38,027 bases of DNA, from NCBI GenBank assembly GCA_018268595.1, contig JAFDWH010000024.1, positions 1-38,027 of the forward strand. The letters run 5' to 3'. Positions 7,397-15,407 of this stretch are shown in pieces (within the stretch, counting starts at the first letter, position 1; each line of letters opens with the position of its first letter). Below the pieces are notes generated by a model, which was not told the origin of the DNA, did no database searches, and was given only the letters and a program-made list of their open reading frames with translations. The stretch is from Actinomycetota bacterium. Its GTDB lineage: Bacteria; Actinomycetota; Thermoleophilia; Solirubrobacterales; Solirubrobacteraceae. A program made the position numbers and the translations under genes.

Positions 7397-8353
7397 ATGC
7401 CCAGAGCCCGCGGCGGGATCGACCTCGGCGGCACGAAGATCCAGGCGGTCGTCGTCGACGCCGACAGCGCCGTGCTGGGCCAGGCGCGCCACCCGACGCC
7501 GACGAGCGGCGGGCCGGCGGACGTCGCCGCCGCGATGGCGGCCGCGCTGCGCGAGGCGGCGCAGGGCGCCGGCGTCGAGCCGGCGGCGCTCACGGGCGTC
7601 GGCGTCGGCTCGCCCGGCGCGATCGACGCGGACGCCGGCAGCGTCAGCGGCGCGCGCAACCTGCCCGGCTGGGAAGGGACGTATCCGCTCGCCGGCCAGC
7701 TCGGCGAACAGCTCGGCACGCCCGTCTCGCTCGGCAACGACGTGCAGGTCGCGACCGACGCGGAGGTCGCGCTCGGCGCCGGGCGCGGCTACCGCTCGCT
7801 GCTCGGCGTCTTCTGGGGCACCGGCGTCGGCGGCGGGATCGTGCTCGACGGCAGGCCGTGGCTCGGCCGCGGCGCGGCCGGCGAGATCGGCCACATGGTC
7901 GTCAAGCGCGACGGCCGCAGATGCCCGTGCGGGCGCCGCGGCTGCCTCGAGGCGTACGCCGGCCGCGCGGCGCTCGAGGCGCGCGCCCGCGAGAAGCACG
8001 CGGAGGGGCACAAGACCGACCTCTTCAAGCTGATGGAGCGCCACGACCGCACGCGCCTCACGAGCGGCATCTGGGCGCGCGCGCTGGAGCAGGGCGACAA
8101 GCTCGCGAGCGAGCTGATCGACGAGGCCGTCGCCGCGCTCGGCGCGGGCGTCGCCTCGGCCGTCAACCTGCTCGACTGCGAGGCGGTCGTGATCGGCGGC
8201 GGGCTCGGCGTGCGCTTCGGCGAGCCGATGGTCGAGCGGATCGCGCAGGCGATGCGCCCGCACCTGTTCGTCGACGAGCGGCCGCCCGCCGTGCGGCTGG
8301 CCGCGCTCGGCGACCTCGGCGGCGCGATCGGCGCGGCGCTGCTGGCGCGCTGA
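7397..8353 (+). CDS. ROK-family sugar kinase (glucokinase-like)
   Basis: A 318-aa ROK kinase. The phosphate-binding loop DLGGTK is at residues 9-14, the GND catalytic aspartate is in SLGNDVQVATDAEV (about 112-125), and the ATP loop is GTGVGGGI. The zinc site is complete: H166 (EIGHM) with C176, C178 and C183 of CPCGRRGCLE. ROK proteins with this signature phosphorylate glucose or related hexoses and amino sugars at C6 in the cytoplasm. There is no N-terminal winged helix, so it is an enzyme and not a ROK repressor. The exact sugar is uncertain. No transporter or sugar-pathway gene is adjacent. Confidence 0.92.
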   Translation: MPRARGGIDLGGTKIQAVVVDADSAVLGQARHPTPTSGGPADVAAAMAAALREAAQGAGVEPAALTGVGVGSPGAIDADAGSVSGARNLPGWEGTYPLAGQLGEQLGTPVSLGNDVQVATDAEVALGAGRGYRSLLGVFWGTGVGGGIVLDGRPWLGRGAAGEIGHMVVKRDGRRCPCGRRGCLEAYAGRAALEARAREKHAEGHKTDLFKLMERHDRTRLTSGIWARALEQGDKLASELIDEAVAALGAGVASAVNLLDCEAVVIGGGLGVRFGEPMVERIAQAMRPHLFVDERPPAVRLAALGDLGGAIGAALLAR

Positions 8354-8376
8354 GCCGGCGACGCGCGCTCAGGCGC

Positions 8377-9408
8377 TCAGCCGACGGTGTGCGGATCGCG
8401 CGCGTGCGCGATCGCGTCCTCGAACGTCTGCTCCCACAGGTCGGCGTGCGTTTCGATCGTCTCGCCGGCGGCCCAGCGCAGCCCGCGCTGCGACAGCACG
8501 CGCCGCCTGTCGGCGTCGTTCATCAGGTCCTCGATCGCCGCGAACCACGCGTCGTCGGCGACCTGCCTCCCCCCGCGCTGCTCGCCGAGCTCGGCGTAGG
8601 GCCCTATCGGCGAGGCGAGCCACGGCACGCCGGCGGCCGAGTACTCCTTCAGCTTCACGTCGGAGCGCGCCTGGTTGACGGCCGTGTCGGCGAGCGGCGC
8701 GAGCGCGAAGTCGAAGTGCGGCAGGCTCTCCGCGATCGTCCCGTACGGGACGAACGGCACGTGCGTGTAGCGGCGGCTCCTGAGCCCGAGGTCGAGCCCG
8801 ACCCCGGTGATCGCGAGGTGCGCGTGGCGCGCTAGCAGGTGTTCGAGCGTCTCTCTGATCTGCAGCCTGGCGAAGCTGTCGGCGTGGTTGGGCATCGCCA
8901 GCCAGCCGATGTGGATGCCGGGATGCGGCATCACGCGCTCGGGCCGCCTGAAGGTCGGCGGCAGCAGGTTCGGCAGGATCCGCACCTCGCGCTGGCTGTC
9001 GGACGCGTGCAGGCGCGCGAGCCCCTCGCTCGGCGTCGTGACGACGTCGGCGACTCTCGCCATCGCGCGCATCGAGGCGAAGAAGCGCTGGGCGGCGAGG
9101 CCCTCCTGACCGGGCGCCTTCGCGGCTTCCGCGAGCAGCGCGACGCGCGCGTCGTCGTTGTCCCACACGACCGCGACGCCGCGGCGCTGGAGCTGTCTCG
9201 CGAGCCGCACCATCAGCGGATGGCAGGTGCGCATGACGTGGATCGCGTCGAAGTCGAGCAGCAGGGTCGGGTCGCGTATCTCGTCGCGCTCCTCGACGTG
9301 CACCTGGTGGCCGCGCTGCGCGAGCGCCTGCATCGGCACGATCGACCGGTAGATCGACTCGACCGTCCGCTCCGGGACCAGTGACGCTATCCGCATGCGT
9401 TCCACCAT
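8377..9408 (-). CDS. Glycosyltransferase, GT-B fold (family 4-like)
   Basis: A 343-aa protein that reads as a GT-B glycosyltransferase. The N-terminal half has a Rossmann-like opening (MRIASLVPE) and the middle DVVTTPSEGLARLH, the typical acceptor-side linker. The C-terminal half has the GxxxxP-type nucleotide-sugar site: YSAAGVPWLASPIGPY, preceded by an aspartate/lysine stretch (ARSDVKLKEY). It should transfer a sugar from a nucleotide donor to an unknown acceptor. The ATG at 9408 is preferred to the one at 9396 because GGAGG lies 5 nt upstream of it. It faces the sugar kinase tail to tail, with 23 bases between. Confidence 0.8.
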   Translation of the reverse strand: MVERMRIASLVPERTVESIYRSIVPMQALAQRGHQVHVEERDEIRDPTLLLDFDAIHVMRTCHPLMVRLARQLQRRGVAVVWDNDDARVALLAEAAKAPGQEGLAAQRFFASMRAMARVADVVTTPSEGLARLHASDSQREVRILPNLLPPTFRRPERVMPHPGIHIGWLAMPNHADSFARLQIRETLEHLLARHAHLAITGVGLDLGLRSRRYTHVPFVPYGTIAESLPHFDFALAPLADTAVNQARSDVKLKEYSAAGVPWLASPIGPYAELGEQRGGRQVADDAWFAAIEDLMNDADRRRVLSQRGLRWAAGETIETHADLWEQTFEDAIAHARDPHTVG

Positions 9409-9473
9409 CTCAGCCTCCACGGCGCCGTGCAACCGGGTGCCGTCGCCCCGCCCCGACCCCCGCTGCGGCGGGG

Positions 9474-9479
9474 TACAGT
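9474..9479 (+). promoter_or_regulatory. -10-like box for the oxidoreductase at 9487
   Basis: TACAGT lies 7 nt before ATG 9487. A short stem (CCCCGC/GCGGGG, 9458-9473) sits immediately upstream in the divergent promoter region. Confidence 0.45.
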
Positions 9480-9486
9480 CACTCGC

Positions 9487-10746
9487 ATGCGCATCCTCGT
9501 CGTCGGCGCGGGCGGTGTCGGCTCGGCGGTGCCCGCGATCGCGCAGCGGCGCGCGTTCTTCGACCATCTGACGATCGCGGACGTCGCGCTGGAGCGCGCC
9601 CGGCGTGCGGTCGAGCGGCTGGGCGAGCCGGACCGCTTCAGCGCCGCGCAGGTCGACGCCTCCGACGAGGCCGCGCTCGTCGCGCTGATCCGGGAGGTGC
9701 GCGCGGACGCGGTCCTCAACGCCTGCGACCCGCGCCTCAACGAGCCGATCTTCGCCGCCGCGCACGCGACGCGCGCGACCTACCTCGACATGGCGATGAC
9801 GCTCTCGCGCCGCCACCCGACCGACCCCTACCGCCGACCGGGCGTGCTGCTCGGCGAGCTGCAGCTCGCGCAAGCGGAGGCGTGGGAGCACGCCGGGCAG
9901 CTCGCGCTCGTCGGGATCGGCGTCGAGCCCGGCCTGTCCGACGTCTTCGCGCGCTACGCCGCCGACCACCTGTTCGAGCGGATCGACGAGATCGGCGTGC
10001 GGGACGGCGCCGACCTGCGCGTCGAGGGCTACGACTTCGCCCCCACCTTCTCGATCTGGACGACGATCGAGGAGTGCCTCAACCCGCCGCTCGTGTGGGA
10101 GCGCTCGCGCGGGTGGTTCACGACCGAGCCGTTCTCTGAGCCGGAGCTGTTCGCGTTCCCCGAGGGGATCGGGGAGATCGAGTGTGTCAACGTCGAGCAC
10201 GAGGAGGTCGTGCTGATCCCCCGCTGGGTCGACTGCCAGCGCGTGACGTTCAAGTACGGGCTCGGCAGGGAGTTCATCGAGGTGCTGCAGACGCTGCACA
10301 GGCTCGGCCTCGACAGCACCGAGCCGGTGGAGCTGCGCGGCGGCGCGCGCGTCGCACCGCGCGACGTGGTCGCGGCGGTCCTGCCCGACCCCGCGACGCT
10401 CGGCGAGCGCATGAGCGGCCGCACCTGCGCGGGCACCTGCGTGAGCGGCACGGGCGTCGACGGGCGCCCTCGGCGCACGTACCTCTACCACGTCGCCGAC
10501 AACGAGCGGACGATGCGCGAGTACGGCGCGCAGGCGGTCGTGTGGCAGACCGCGATCAACCCCGTCGTCGCGCTCGAGCTGCTCGCGACCGGCACCTGGA
10601 AGGGCACCGGCGTGCTGGGGCCGGAGGCGTTCGACGCGGTTCCGTTCCTCGACCTGCTGGCCGACTACGGCGCGCCCCACAGAGTGCAGGAGTTTCGCCC
10701 TCCTGCGACCGCGAGCGGACCGCCTCCGGGCGACGTCGCCGGCTAA
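9487..10746 (+). CDS. Saccharopine dehydrogenase-like oxidoreductase
   Basis: A 419-aa protein with an N-terminal NAD(P)-binding Rossmann fold, MRILVVGAGGVGSAVP at residues 1-16, and the layout of the saccharopine dehydrogenase / carboxynorspermidine synthase family: VLNACDPRLNEPIFAAA after the Rossmann part, then a mixed domain with GIGVEPGLSDVFARY. It resembles Lys9/LYS1-type reductases, which join an amino acid and a keto acid by reduction or reverse that step. The actual substrates are unknown. The start follows TACAGT by 7 nt. Its stop codon overlaps the stop of the convergent EAL gene (shared CTAA, 10743-10746). Confidence 0.85.
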   Translation: MRILVVGAGGVGSAVPAIAQRRAFFDHLTIADVALERARRAVERLGEPDRFSAAQVDASDEAALVALIREVRADAVLNACDPRLNEPIFAAAHATRATYLDMAMTLSRRHPTDPYRRPGVLLGELQLAQAEAWEHAGQLALVGIGVEPGLSDVFARYAADHLFERIDEIGVRDGADLRVEGYDFAPTFSIWTTIEECLNPPLVWERSRGWFTTEPFSEPELFAFPEGIGEIECVNVEHEEVVLIPRWVDCQRVTFKYGLGREFIEVLQTLHRLGLDSTEPVELRGGARVAPRDVVAAVLPDPATLGERMSGRTCAGTCVSGTGVDGRPRRTYLYHVADNERTMREYGAQAVVWQTAINPVVALELLATGTWKGTGVLGPEAFDAVPFLDLLADYGAPHRVQEFRPPATASGPPPGDVAG

Positions 10747-12665
10747 CGCTTCTCCAAGAACGCGTCGGTCGCGGCGCTCATGATCCGCTGCAGCCCGCGT
10801 GCCTCCTCCGGCCCGCCTCCGGCGCGCACCAGCTCGTGCGAGACGACGGCCGCGAACTGGCCGAGGAAGCGCACGACCTCGGCGGCCGAGGCGCCTCCGA
10901 GCGCTGCCGCGTCTGCGTAGGCGCTCGTGGCCGTCAGCCCCTCGCGCGCCTTGCCGGCCGCGAGCGCGCCGCCGAGCCCCGCGAGCCACATGCGTCCGCG
11001 CGCGAGGCCCTGCGGGGCGGCGAACCAGCCCGGCTGCTGCGGGTCGTACAGCGCCCGCGCGGCGCGCTCGACGAGCGCGGAGCCGTCGTGCGCGAGCAGC
11101 TCGGCGCTCGCCGGCAGCGGATGCGCCGGCAGCTCCCAGGGGCGCAGCGCCGGCCCGCGGCTGCGCTCGCGCGCGAGCCGCTGCACGTCGGCACGGCGGA
11201 AGCGGCGATGGCCGCCGCCGGTGCGGGTGCCGGGCAGCACGCCTTGGTCGGCCAGCCGCCGGACGGTGCTGGGCGAGACGCCGAGCGCGTCGGCGACCGC
11301 GCTCAACGGCAGCAGCTCGTCGGACGGCTCGGGCGCTCCGCCCCCGGCTGCGCCGCCGCCGCCGGCCAGCTCGAGCTCGAGGTCCTGCAGGTCGGCGAGC
11401 GTCGAGGCCGGCGCCGGCCGCGCCAGCAGGTGGCCCTGCGCGGCGTCGACCTCGAGCGAGCGCACGACCGCCAGCTGCTCCTGCGTCTCGATGCCGGGCG
11501 CCGTGATCGACAGCCCGAGCGCGTGCGCGAGCCCGACGATCGCCTCGGCGATCGCCCTCTCCCCGGGCGACGCCCCGTGCGCACGCAGCAGCGAGCCGTC
11601 GAGCTTGAGGCCGTCGATCGGCAGCTGCGCGAGGTGCGCGAGCGACGAGCGCGCGCCGCCGAAGCGGTCGAGCAGAATCCGCACGCCCAGCCGTCTGAGC
11701 GCCTCGAGCGCCTCCTCGACGTCGGCCCGCTCGTCGACCACGCCGGGGTCGGTGACCTCCAGCGCGAGCGACTCGGGCGGGATCTGCGCGCCCGCCAGCG
11801 CGCTCGTGAAGCGCTGCGCGAAGCGCTCGTCGCGCAGCTCGCGCGCCGAGACGTTGAGCGAGACGGGCGGCAGCACCCGCTCGGGATGGCGCGTGCTCCA
11901 GCTCCCCACCTGGGTGCAGACGGCGGCGAGCATCCAGTCGCCGATCTCGACGATCAGCCCGCTCTCCTCCGCCACCGGCAGGAACTGCGCCGGGCCGAGC
12001 AGGCCGCGCTCGGGGTGGCGCCAGCGCACGAGCGCCTCGATCCCCACGAGCGTCCCACGCCGCAGTGAGACGATCGGCTGGAAGTAGAGCGCGAGCTGGT
12101 CGTGCGCGAGCGCCGTCGCGAGCTCGTCCTCGAGCCGCAGGCGGCGCATGGCGCGCTCGTGCGAGGCGGCGTCGGCGAGCCGCCACGCGCGCTCCCCGGC
12201 CGCGTGCGCCTGGCGCGCGGCGGCGTCGGCGTCGCGCAGCAGCGCGCTCGCGGTGCCGCGCCCCTCGGGCGCGAGCGCGAGGCCGACCGTCGCGTCGAGT
12301 CGCAGCGTGAGCTGCTCGAGCCGCAGCGGCTCGCGCACGCGCGTGGCGAGCGCCTGCGCCAGCTCGACCGCGTCCGGGCGGTCGTCGAGCTGCTCGGCGA
12401 CGACGACGAGCCGCTCGCGCGTGAGCCGCACGACGGCGCTGCCGGCCGGCGCGCAGTCGCGCACGCGCTGCTCGAGCGCCGCGAGCGCCCGGTCGCCGGT
12501 CGCGTGCGCGGCGGCCTGGTCGACCCGGCTGACGTCGCTGGCGTCGACGAGCAGCACGGCGAGCAGCCGCCGCCGCTCGCCGGCGCGGTCGAGCGCGCCG
12601 CGAACCGTCGCCTGCGCGTGCCGCCGAAGCTGCTCGCGGTCCGGCTCGTGCGGCGTGTTCGTCAC
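10743..12665 (-). CDS. Degenerate GGDEF-EAL protein with MerR-type HTH domain
   Basis: A 640-aa fusion. Residues 30-165 are a GGDEF fold whose catalytic motif has become TRERL (82-86). Residues 172-422 are an EAL domain with E210 (EAL), N271, E303, D333, K354, D356, E393 and Q410. Mapped onto the Pseudomonas RocR active site by spacing, the second DD aspartate is R334 and the general-base glutamate is P390 (APGIET). Residues 452-500 are a MerR/excisionase-type winged helix (DALGVSPSTVRRLADQG, GGGHRRFRRADV), and 505-640 are an unknown helical domain. It is therefore probably a c-di-GMP-responsive DNA-binding regulator and not an active phosphodiesterase. The GTG start overlaps the upstream gene's stop (GTGA), showing coupling. 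Confidence 0.85.
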   Translation of the reverse strand: MTNTPHEPDREQLRRHAQATVRGALDRAGERRRLLAVLLVDASDVSRVDQAAAHATGDRALAALEQRVRDCAPAGSAVVRLTRERLVVVAEQLDDRPDAVELAQALATRVREPLRLEQLTLRLDATVGLALAPEGRGTASALLRDADAAARQAHAAGERAWRLADAASHERAMRRLRLEDELATALAHDQLALYFQPIVSLRRGTLVGIEALVRWRHPERGLLGPAQFLPVAEESGLIVEIGDWMLAAVCTQVGSWSTRHPERVLPPVSLNVSARELRDERFAQRFTSALAGAQIPPESLALEVTDPGVVDERADVEEALEALRRLGVRILLDRFGGARSSLAHLAQLPIDGLKLDGSLLRAHGASPGERAIAEAIVGLAHALGLSITAPGIETQEQLAVVRSLEVDAAQGHLLARPAPASTLADLQDLELELAGGGGAAGGGAPEPSDELLPLSAVADALGVSPSTVRRLADQGVLPGTRTGGGHRRFRRADVQRLARERSRGPALRPWELPAHPLPASAELLAHDGSALVERAARALYDPQQPGWFAAPQGLARGRMWLAGLGGALAAGKAREGLTATSAYADAAALGGASAAEVVRFLGQFAAVVSHELVRAGGGPEEARGLQRIMSAATDAFLEKR

Positions 12666-12964
12666 CGCGACGCGCTGCCGGGTATCGGCAGCTCGGGCCG
12701 CTCGGCCCACGCGCGCAGTTGTGCCGGAGGAAGCGTCACGAGCGCCAGCAGCTCCCGCACCGACAGGCGGCGCAGCGGCTCGCCGGCGGGACGCTCGAGC
12801 ACGATCGCGAGCGGTCCGTCGGGATCGTCGGCGAACGCGACGCGCATGCCGACCTCCTCGAGCACGCCGGCGCAGCAGGCGGCGGCCGCCATCTCGGCGT
12901 CGAGCTGGGGATCACCAGCGGGCGCTGTGACGGCCGCGGCCGGCTCGGGGCAGGTAGTCGTCAT
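12662..12964 (-). CDS. Hypothetical protein coupled to the EAL-HTH regulator
   Basis: A 100-aa protein of unknown family. After a Thr/Pro/Ala-rich start it has a helix with two adjacent cysteines (AAAACCAGVLEEVGM), a beta-like stretch with ADDPDGPLAIVLERP, and a C-terminal helix VRELLALVTLPPAQLRAW. The ATG at 12964 is chosen because GAGAGG lies 6 nt upstream; ATGs further upstream lack a ribosome binding site. Its stop codon overlaps the start of the GGDEF-EAL-HTH gene, so the two are made together. It could be a partner or ligand-sensing accessory of that regulator, but nothing in its sequence proves this. Confidence 0.7.
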   Translation of the reverse strand: MTTTCPEPAAAVTAPAGDPQLDAEMAAAACCAGVLEEVGMRVAFADDPDGPLAIVLERPAGEPLRRLSVRELLALVTLPPAQLRAWAERPELPIPGSASR

Positions 12965-13064
12965 CGTGGTCCTCTCGTACATGGGGGGTGCGACCGAACC
13001 CGCCATCGGGCATGGCGCGTCCGCGTTCAAGCGGCTGAGAGGTTTTTCGGCTGGTTGACAGCCT

Positions 13065-13086
13065 GATACCCGCTTCAGCGGGTGTC
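13065..13086 (-). terminator. Stem-loop downstream of the alcohol dehydrogenase
   Basis: GATACCCGC and GCGGGTGTC pair (one G-U) around a TTCA loop, 54 bp past the alcohol dehydrogenase stop. No U-tract follows, so it may be a weak or factor-assisted terminator separating that gene from the regulator pair. Confidence 0.35.
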
Positions 13087-13139
13087 TCGGGACAATCGTT
13101 GCGCAGCCGAGGAAACGGCGGCGTCCCTTGCGTCGCGCG

Positions 13140-14243
13140 TCAGAAGGCGATGACGGAGCGGATCCCGTCCTGCGCTTCCATCAGCTCGAAGCCGCGGTTG
13201 ACGTCCTCGAGCGAGATGCGGTGCGAGACGAACGGGTCGACGTCGAGCTCGCCGGCGATCCAGCGGTCGATCAACGCGGGCACGTCCTCGCGGCCCTTGA
13301 GGCCGCCGAACGAGGAGCCGGCGATCCGCCGCCCCTGGATCAGCCAGCGCGGGATCACGTCGAGCGTCTCCCCCTTGCCGGCGACGCCGCACATCGTCGC
13401 CAGGCCCCAGCCCATCCGCGCGGCCTCGACGGCCTGTCTCATGACGTGCACGTTGCCGGTCGCCTCGAACGTGTAGTCGGCGCCGAAGCCGCCGGTCATG
13501 TCGAGGATCCGCTGGACCGCGTCCTCGCCGCCGACGAAGGTGTCGGTCGCGCCCTGGCCGCTCGCGAGCCGCAGGCGCTCCTGCGAGAGGTCGACGCAGA
13601 CGATCCGCTCCGCGCCGGCCAGCCGGCAGCCGGCGACCGCGCCGAGCCCGACCATCCCGGCGCCGAACACGACGCAGGTCGAGCCCGGCTCGACCTTGGC
13701 GGTTCTGAGCGCCGCGCCGAGGCCGGTCGAGAGGCCGCAGGCGAACAGCGCGGCGCCTTCCAACGGCGCCTCCGGCGAGATCTTCGCGAGCGCGATCTGC
13801 GGCATCACGGTGTACTCGGCGAAGGTCGAGGTGCCCATGAAGTGGCGCAGCGGCTCGCCGGCGCGCGACAGGCGCGTCGTGCCGTCGGGCAGGTAGCCGC
13901 GGTTCTGCTGCTCGCGGATCGCGAGGCACAGATTCGTGCGCGGGCTGCGACAGTGAACGCACTCGCCGCACTGCGGCGAGAACAGCGTCACGACGTGATC
14001 GCCCGGCCGCACGAGCGTCACGTCCTCCCCCACCCGCTCGACCACGCCCGCGCCCTCGTGGCCCAGCACGCACGGCACGTAGCCCGACGGGTCGGCGCCG
14101 CTGGCGGTGTAGAGGTCGGTGTGGCAGACCCCGCACGCGACCAGCCGCACGAGCACCTCGCCCGGACCCGGCTCGGCCAGCTCCACCTCCTGCACGACCA
14201 GCGGCTGGCCGAACTGCTCCAGCACGGCCGCTCGCATCCGCAT
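13140..14243 (-). CDS. Class III zinc alcohol / formaldehyde dehydrogenase
   Basis: A 367-aa zinc-dependent dehydrogenase of the class III (S-hydroxymethyl-thiol / formaldehyde dehydrogenase) type. It has the catalytic zinc site CGVCHTDLYT with GHEGAG, the four-cysteine structural zinc segment (CGECVHCRSPRTNLC), the class III stretch LPDGTTRLS, the family hallmark HFMGTSTFAEYTV, and a Rossmann motif GAGMVGLGAV. It probably oxidises a formaldehyde-thiol adduct or a primary alcohol with NAD; in actinobacteria the thiol is often mycothiol. The ATG at 14243 is preferred over the one at 14237 because a TACTGT box lies 6 nt before it. It is divergent from the 3D-domain gene. Confidence 0.9.
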   Translation of the reverse strand: MRMRAAVLEQFGQPLVVQEVELAEPGPGEVLVRLVACGVCHTDLYTASGADPSGYVPCVLGHEGAGVVERVGEDVTLVRPGDHVVTLFSPQCGECVHCRSPRTNLCLAIREQQNRGYLPDGTTRLSRAGEPLRHFMGTSTFAEYTVMPQIALAKISPEAPLEGAALFACGLSTGLGAALRTAKVEPGSTCVVFGAGMVGLGAVAGCRLAGAERIVCVDLSQERLRLASGQGATDTFVGGEDAVQRILDMTGGFGADYTFEATGNVHVMRQAVEAARMGWGLATMCGVAGKGETLDVIPRWLIQGRRIAGSSFGGLKGREDVPALIDRWIAGELDVDPFVSHRISLEDVNRGFELMEAQDGIRSVIAF

Positions 14244-14249
14244 GCGCGC

Positions 14250-14255
14250 ACAGTA
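14250..14255 (-). promoter_or_regulatory. -10-like box for the alcohol dehydrogenase
   Basis: Read on the minus strand, TACTGT ends 6 nt before the ATG at 14243, which supports that start and a leaderless transcript. Confidence 0.45.
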
Positions 14256-14314
14256 GCTTGTCGGCCGGCGCGCGCTCCGCAACCCCAGCGCTCAAGTTCG
14301 TGTTGCAACAGCCG

Positions 14315-15163
14315 ATGCTTGCCCAAGTGACACGCTTCCGCCTGATCGCCGCGCTCGCCGGCGCCGTCCTCGCCGTGTGGGCGCTCGCCGCCGCCTCCGC
14401 CACCGCCAAGCCGCTGCGCAGAGCGCGCTGGCTCGGCGGCGTGACCGTGACCGAGTACTACCCCGCGCCCGAGGCGTGGTTCGTCGGCAGGAAGGTGCGC
14501 GCGCCGGGGCTTCCCGGCAAGCACCGCATCGACTGGCTCTACTCGGCCTCGGGCGTCTCGATGGAGGGCGAGGGTGTCGGCCTCGACGGCCAGACCTACC
14601 ACATCGACGCACTCGGCTCGGGCGGCTGGGTCAACGCGAAGGGCAAGCCGAGCGTGCCCGGCCACGACGGCTGGCGCGGCGGACCGCCCGTGTGGCGCGC
14701 CGGGGCCTACTGGCTGACCCACACCCACGCCCTCACGTTCCCGCTCGACGGCGGCGGCTGGTCCAACGGCGCCGGCCGCAGATACGTGCCGCTGCCGGGC
14801 GTGACGTTCGCGCCGGGGCACTCGAAGCCGCTGCGCTTCTGGCAGAGCATCGCCGTCGACCCCGACCTGATCCCGCTCGGCTCGAAGGTCTACATCGCGG
14901 CCTACCGCGACAGCCCGGGCCACGGCTGGTTCCTCGCGCAGGACGTCGGCGGCGCGATCATCGGACGCCACGTCGACGTCTACCGCTCGCCGCCCGCCAG
15001 CGCCGGGGTCGGCGGCAACTACTACGCCGACGAGCGCATCTACGTGATCCCGCCCGGCCGCAAGGCCGGCCGCGACGCGCCCGCGGGCGCCCGCCGCGCC
15101 TCCGGCGGCGGCGCCACGACGACGCCGCCGCCGTCGAGCGGCGGCGGCGCCGGCGCGCCGTAG
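14315..15163 (+). CDS. Secreted 3D-domain protein
   Basis: A 282-aa exported protein. The N terminus is a signal peptide (FRLIAALAGAVLAVWALAAA, then ASATAK). The C-terminal third is a 3D domain: the three conserved aspartates appear in AVDPDLIPLGSKVYI, LAQDVGG and RHVDVY. This is the MltA/YabE/Rpf-like double-psi barrel that acts on peptidoglycan glycan strands. The tail after about residue 240 is Pro/Gly/Arg-rich. The stop is TAG, followed in frame by two more TAG codons that belong to the edge of the repeat element beginning at 15167. ATG 14315 is the start that opens the signal peptide; GTG 14327 is a possible alternative. Confidence 0.85.
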   Translation: MLAQVTRFRLIAALAGAVLAVWALAAASATAKPLRRARWLGGVTVTEYYPAPEAWFVGRKVRAPGLPGKHRIDWLYSASGVSMEGEGVGLDGQTYHIDALGSGGWVNAKGKPSVPGHDGWRGGPPVWRAGAYWLTHTHALTFPLDGGGWSNGAGRRYVPLPGVTFAPGHSKPLRFWQSIAVDPDLIPLGSKVYIAAYRDSPGHGWFLAQDVGGAIIGRHVDVYRSPPASAGVGGNYYADERIYVIPPGRKAGRDAPAGARRASGGGATTTPPPSSGGGAGAP

Positions 15164-15166
15164 TAG

Positions 15167-15356
15167 TAGGGCTTGGCGAAACCCCCGCGGCGTCTGGCGG
15201 CGCCGGACACATCGCGGATGCGTCGTCCTGGACCACCGCCTTCGGCGGCGGTGCCCCGCAATAGCGCTGCTATTGCCGCCTCCCTGCGTCCTCGCGGGCC
15301 GGGCGGGTTCGATTCCGGCATCCGCCAGCCGCTCACGCGGGTTCCGCCAAGCCCTA
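15167..15356. repeat. 190-bp inverted-repeat element, copy 1
   Basis: The ends are 12-bp perfect inverted repeats, TAGGGCTTGGCG (15167-15178) and CGCCAAGCCCTA (15345-15356), extending imperfectly to about 21 bp. An inner perfect hairpin, GCAATAGC-GCT-GCTATTGC, is at its centre, followed by GCCTCCCTGCGTCCT. A second copy starts at 37887. No transposase is inside, so it resembles a MITE or large REP element. It directly follows the 3D-domain gene. Confidence 0.8.
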
Positions 15357-15392
15357 CCAGCGCGCGGCGGTCCCTCGCACCCGCGCGCCAAC

Positions 15393-15398
15393 TAGACT
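15393..15398 (+). promoter_or_regulatory. -10-like box for the gene at 15408
   Basis: TAGACT lies 9 nt before ATG 15408 and matches the best form of the box in this window (the same hexamer precedes hflX). Confidence 0.45.
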
Positions 15399-15407
15399 GC
15401 TCTGCCT

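Noticed and set aside
8377..12186. A 1269-codon open frame on the minus strand spanning several genes
   Set aside because: It contains the real glycosyltransferase only at its C-terminal end; the rest is antisense to, or a shifted frame of, well-supported genes and is Arg/Ala low-complexity sequence, as expected in GC-rich DNA.
15300..15320. GGGTTCGATTCC, resembling a tRNA T-arm
   Set aside because: No acceptor stem, D-arm or anticodon arm fits around it, and the second copy of the same repeat lacks this sequence.
15040..15336. 98-aa minus-strand frame, similar to the frame at 37764-38027
   Set aside because: The similarity comes from the shared DNA repeat; the frames differ in length, break between conserved blocks and have no ribosome binding site.
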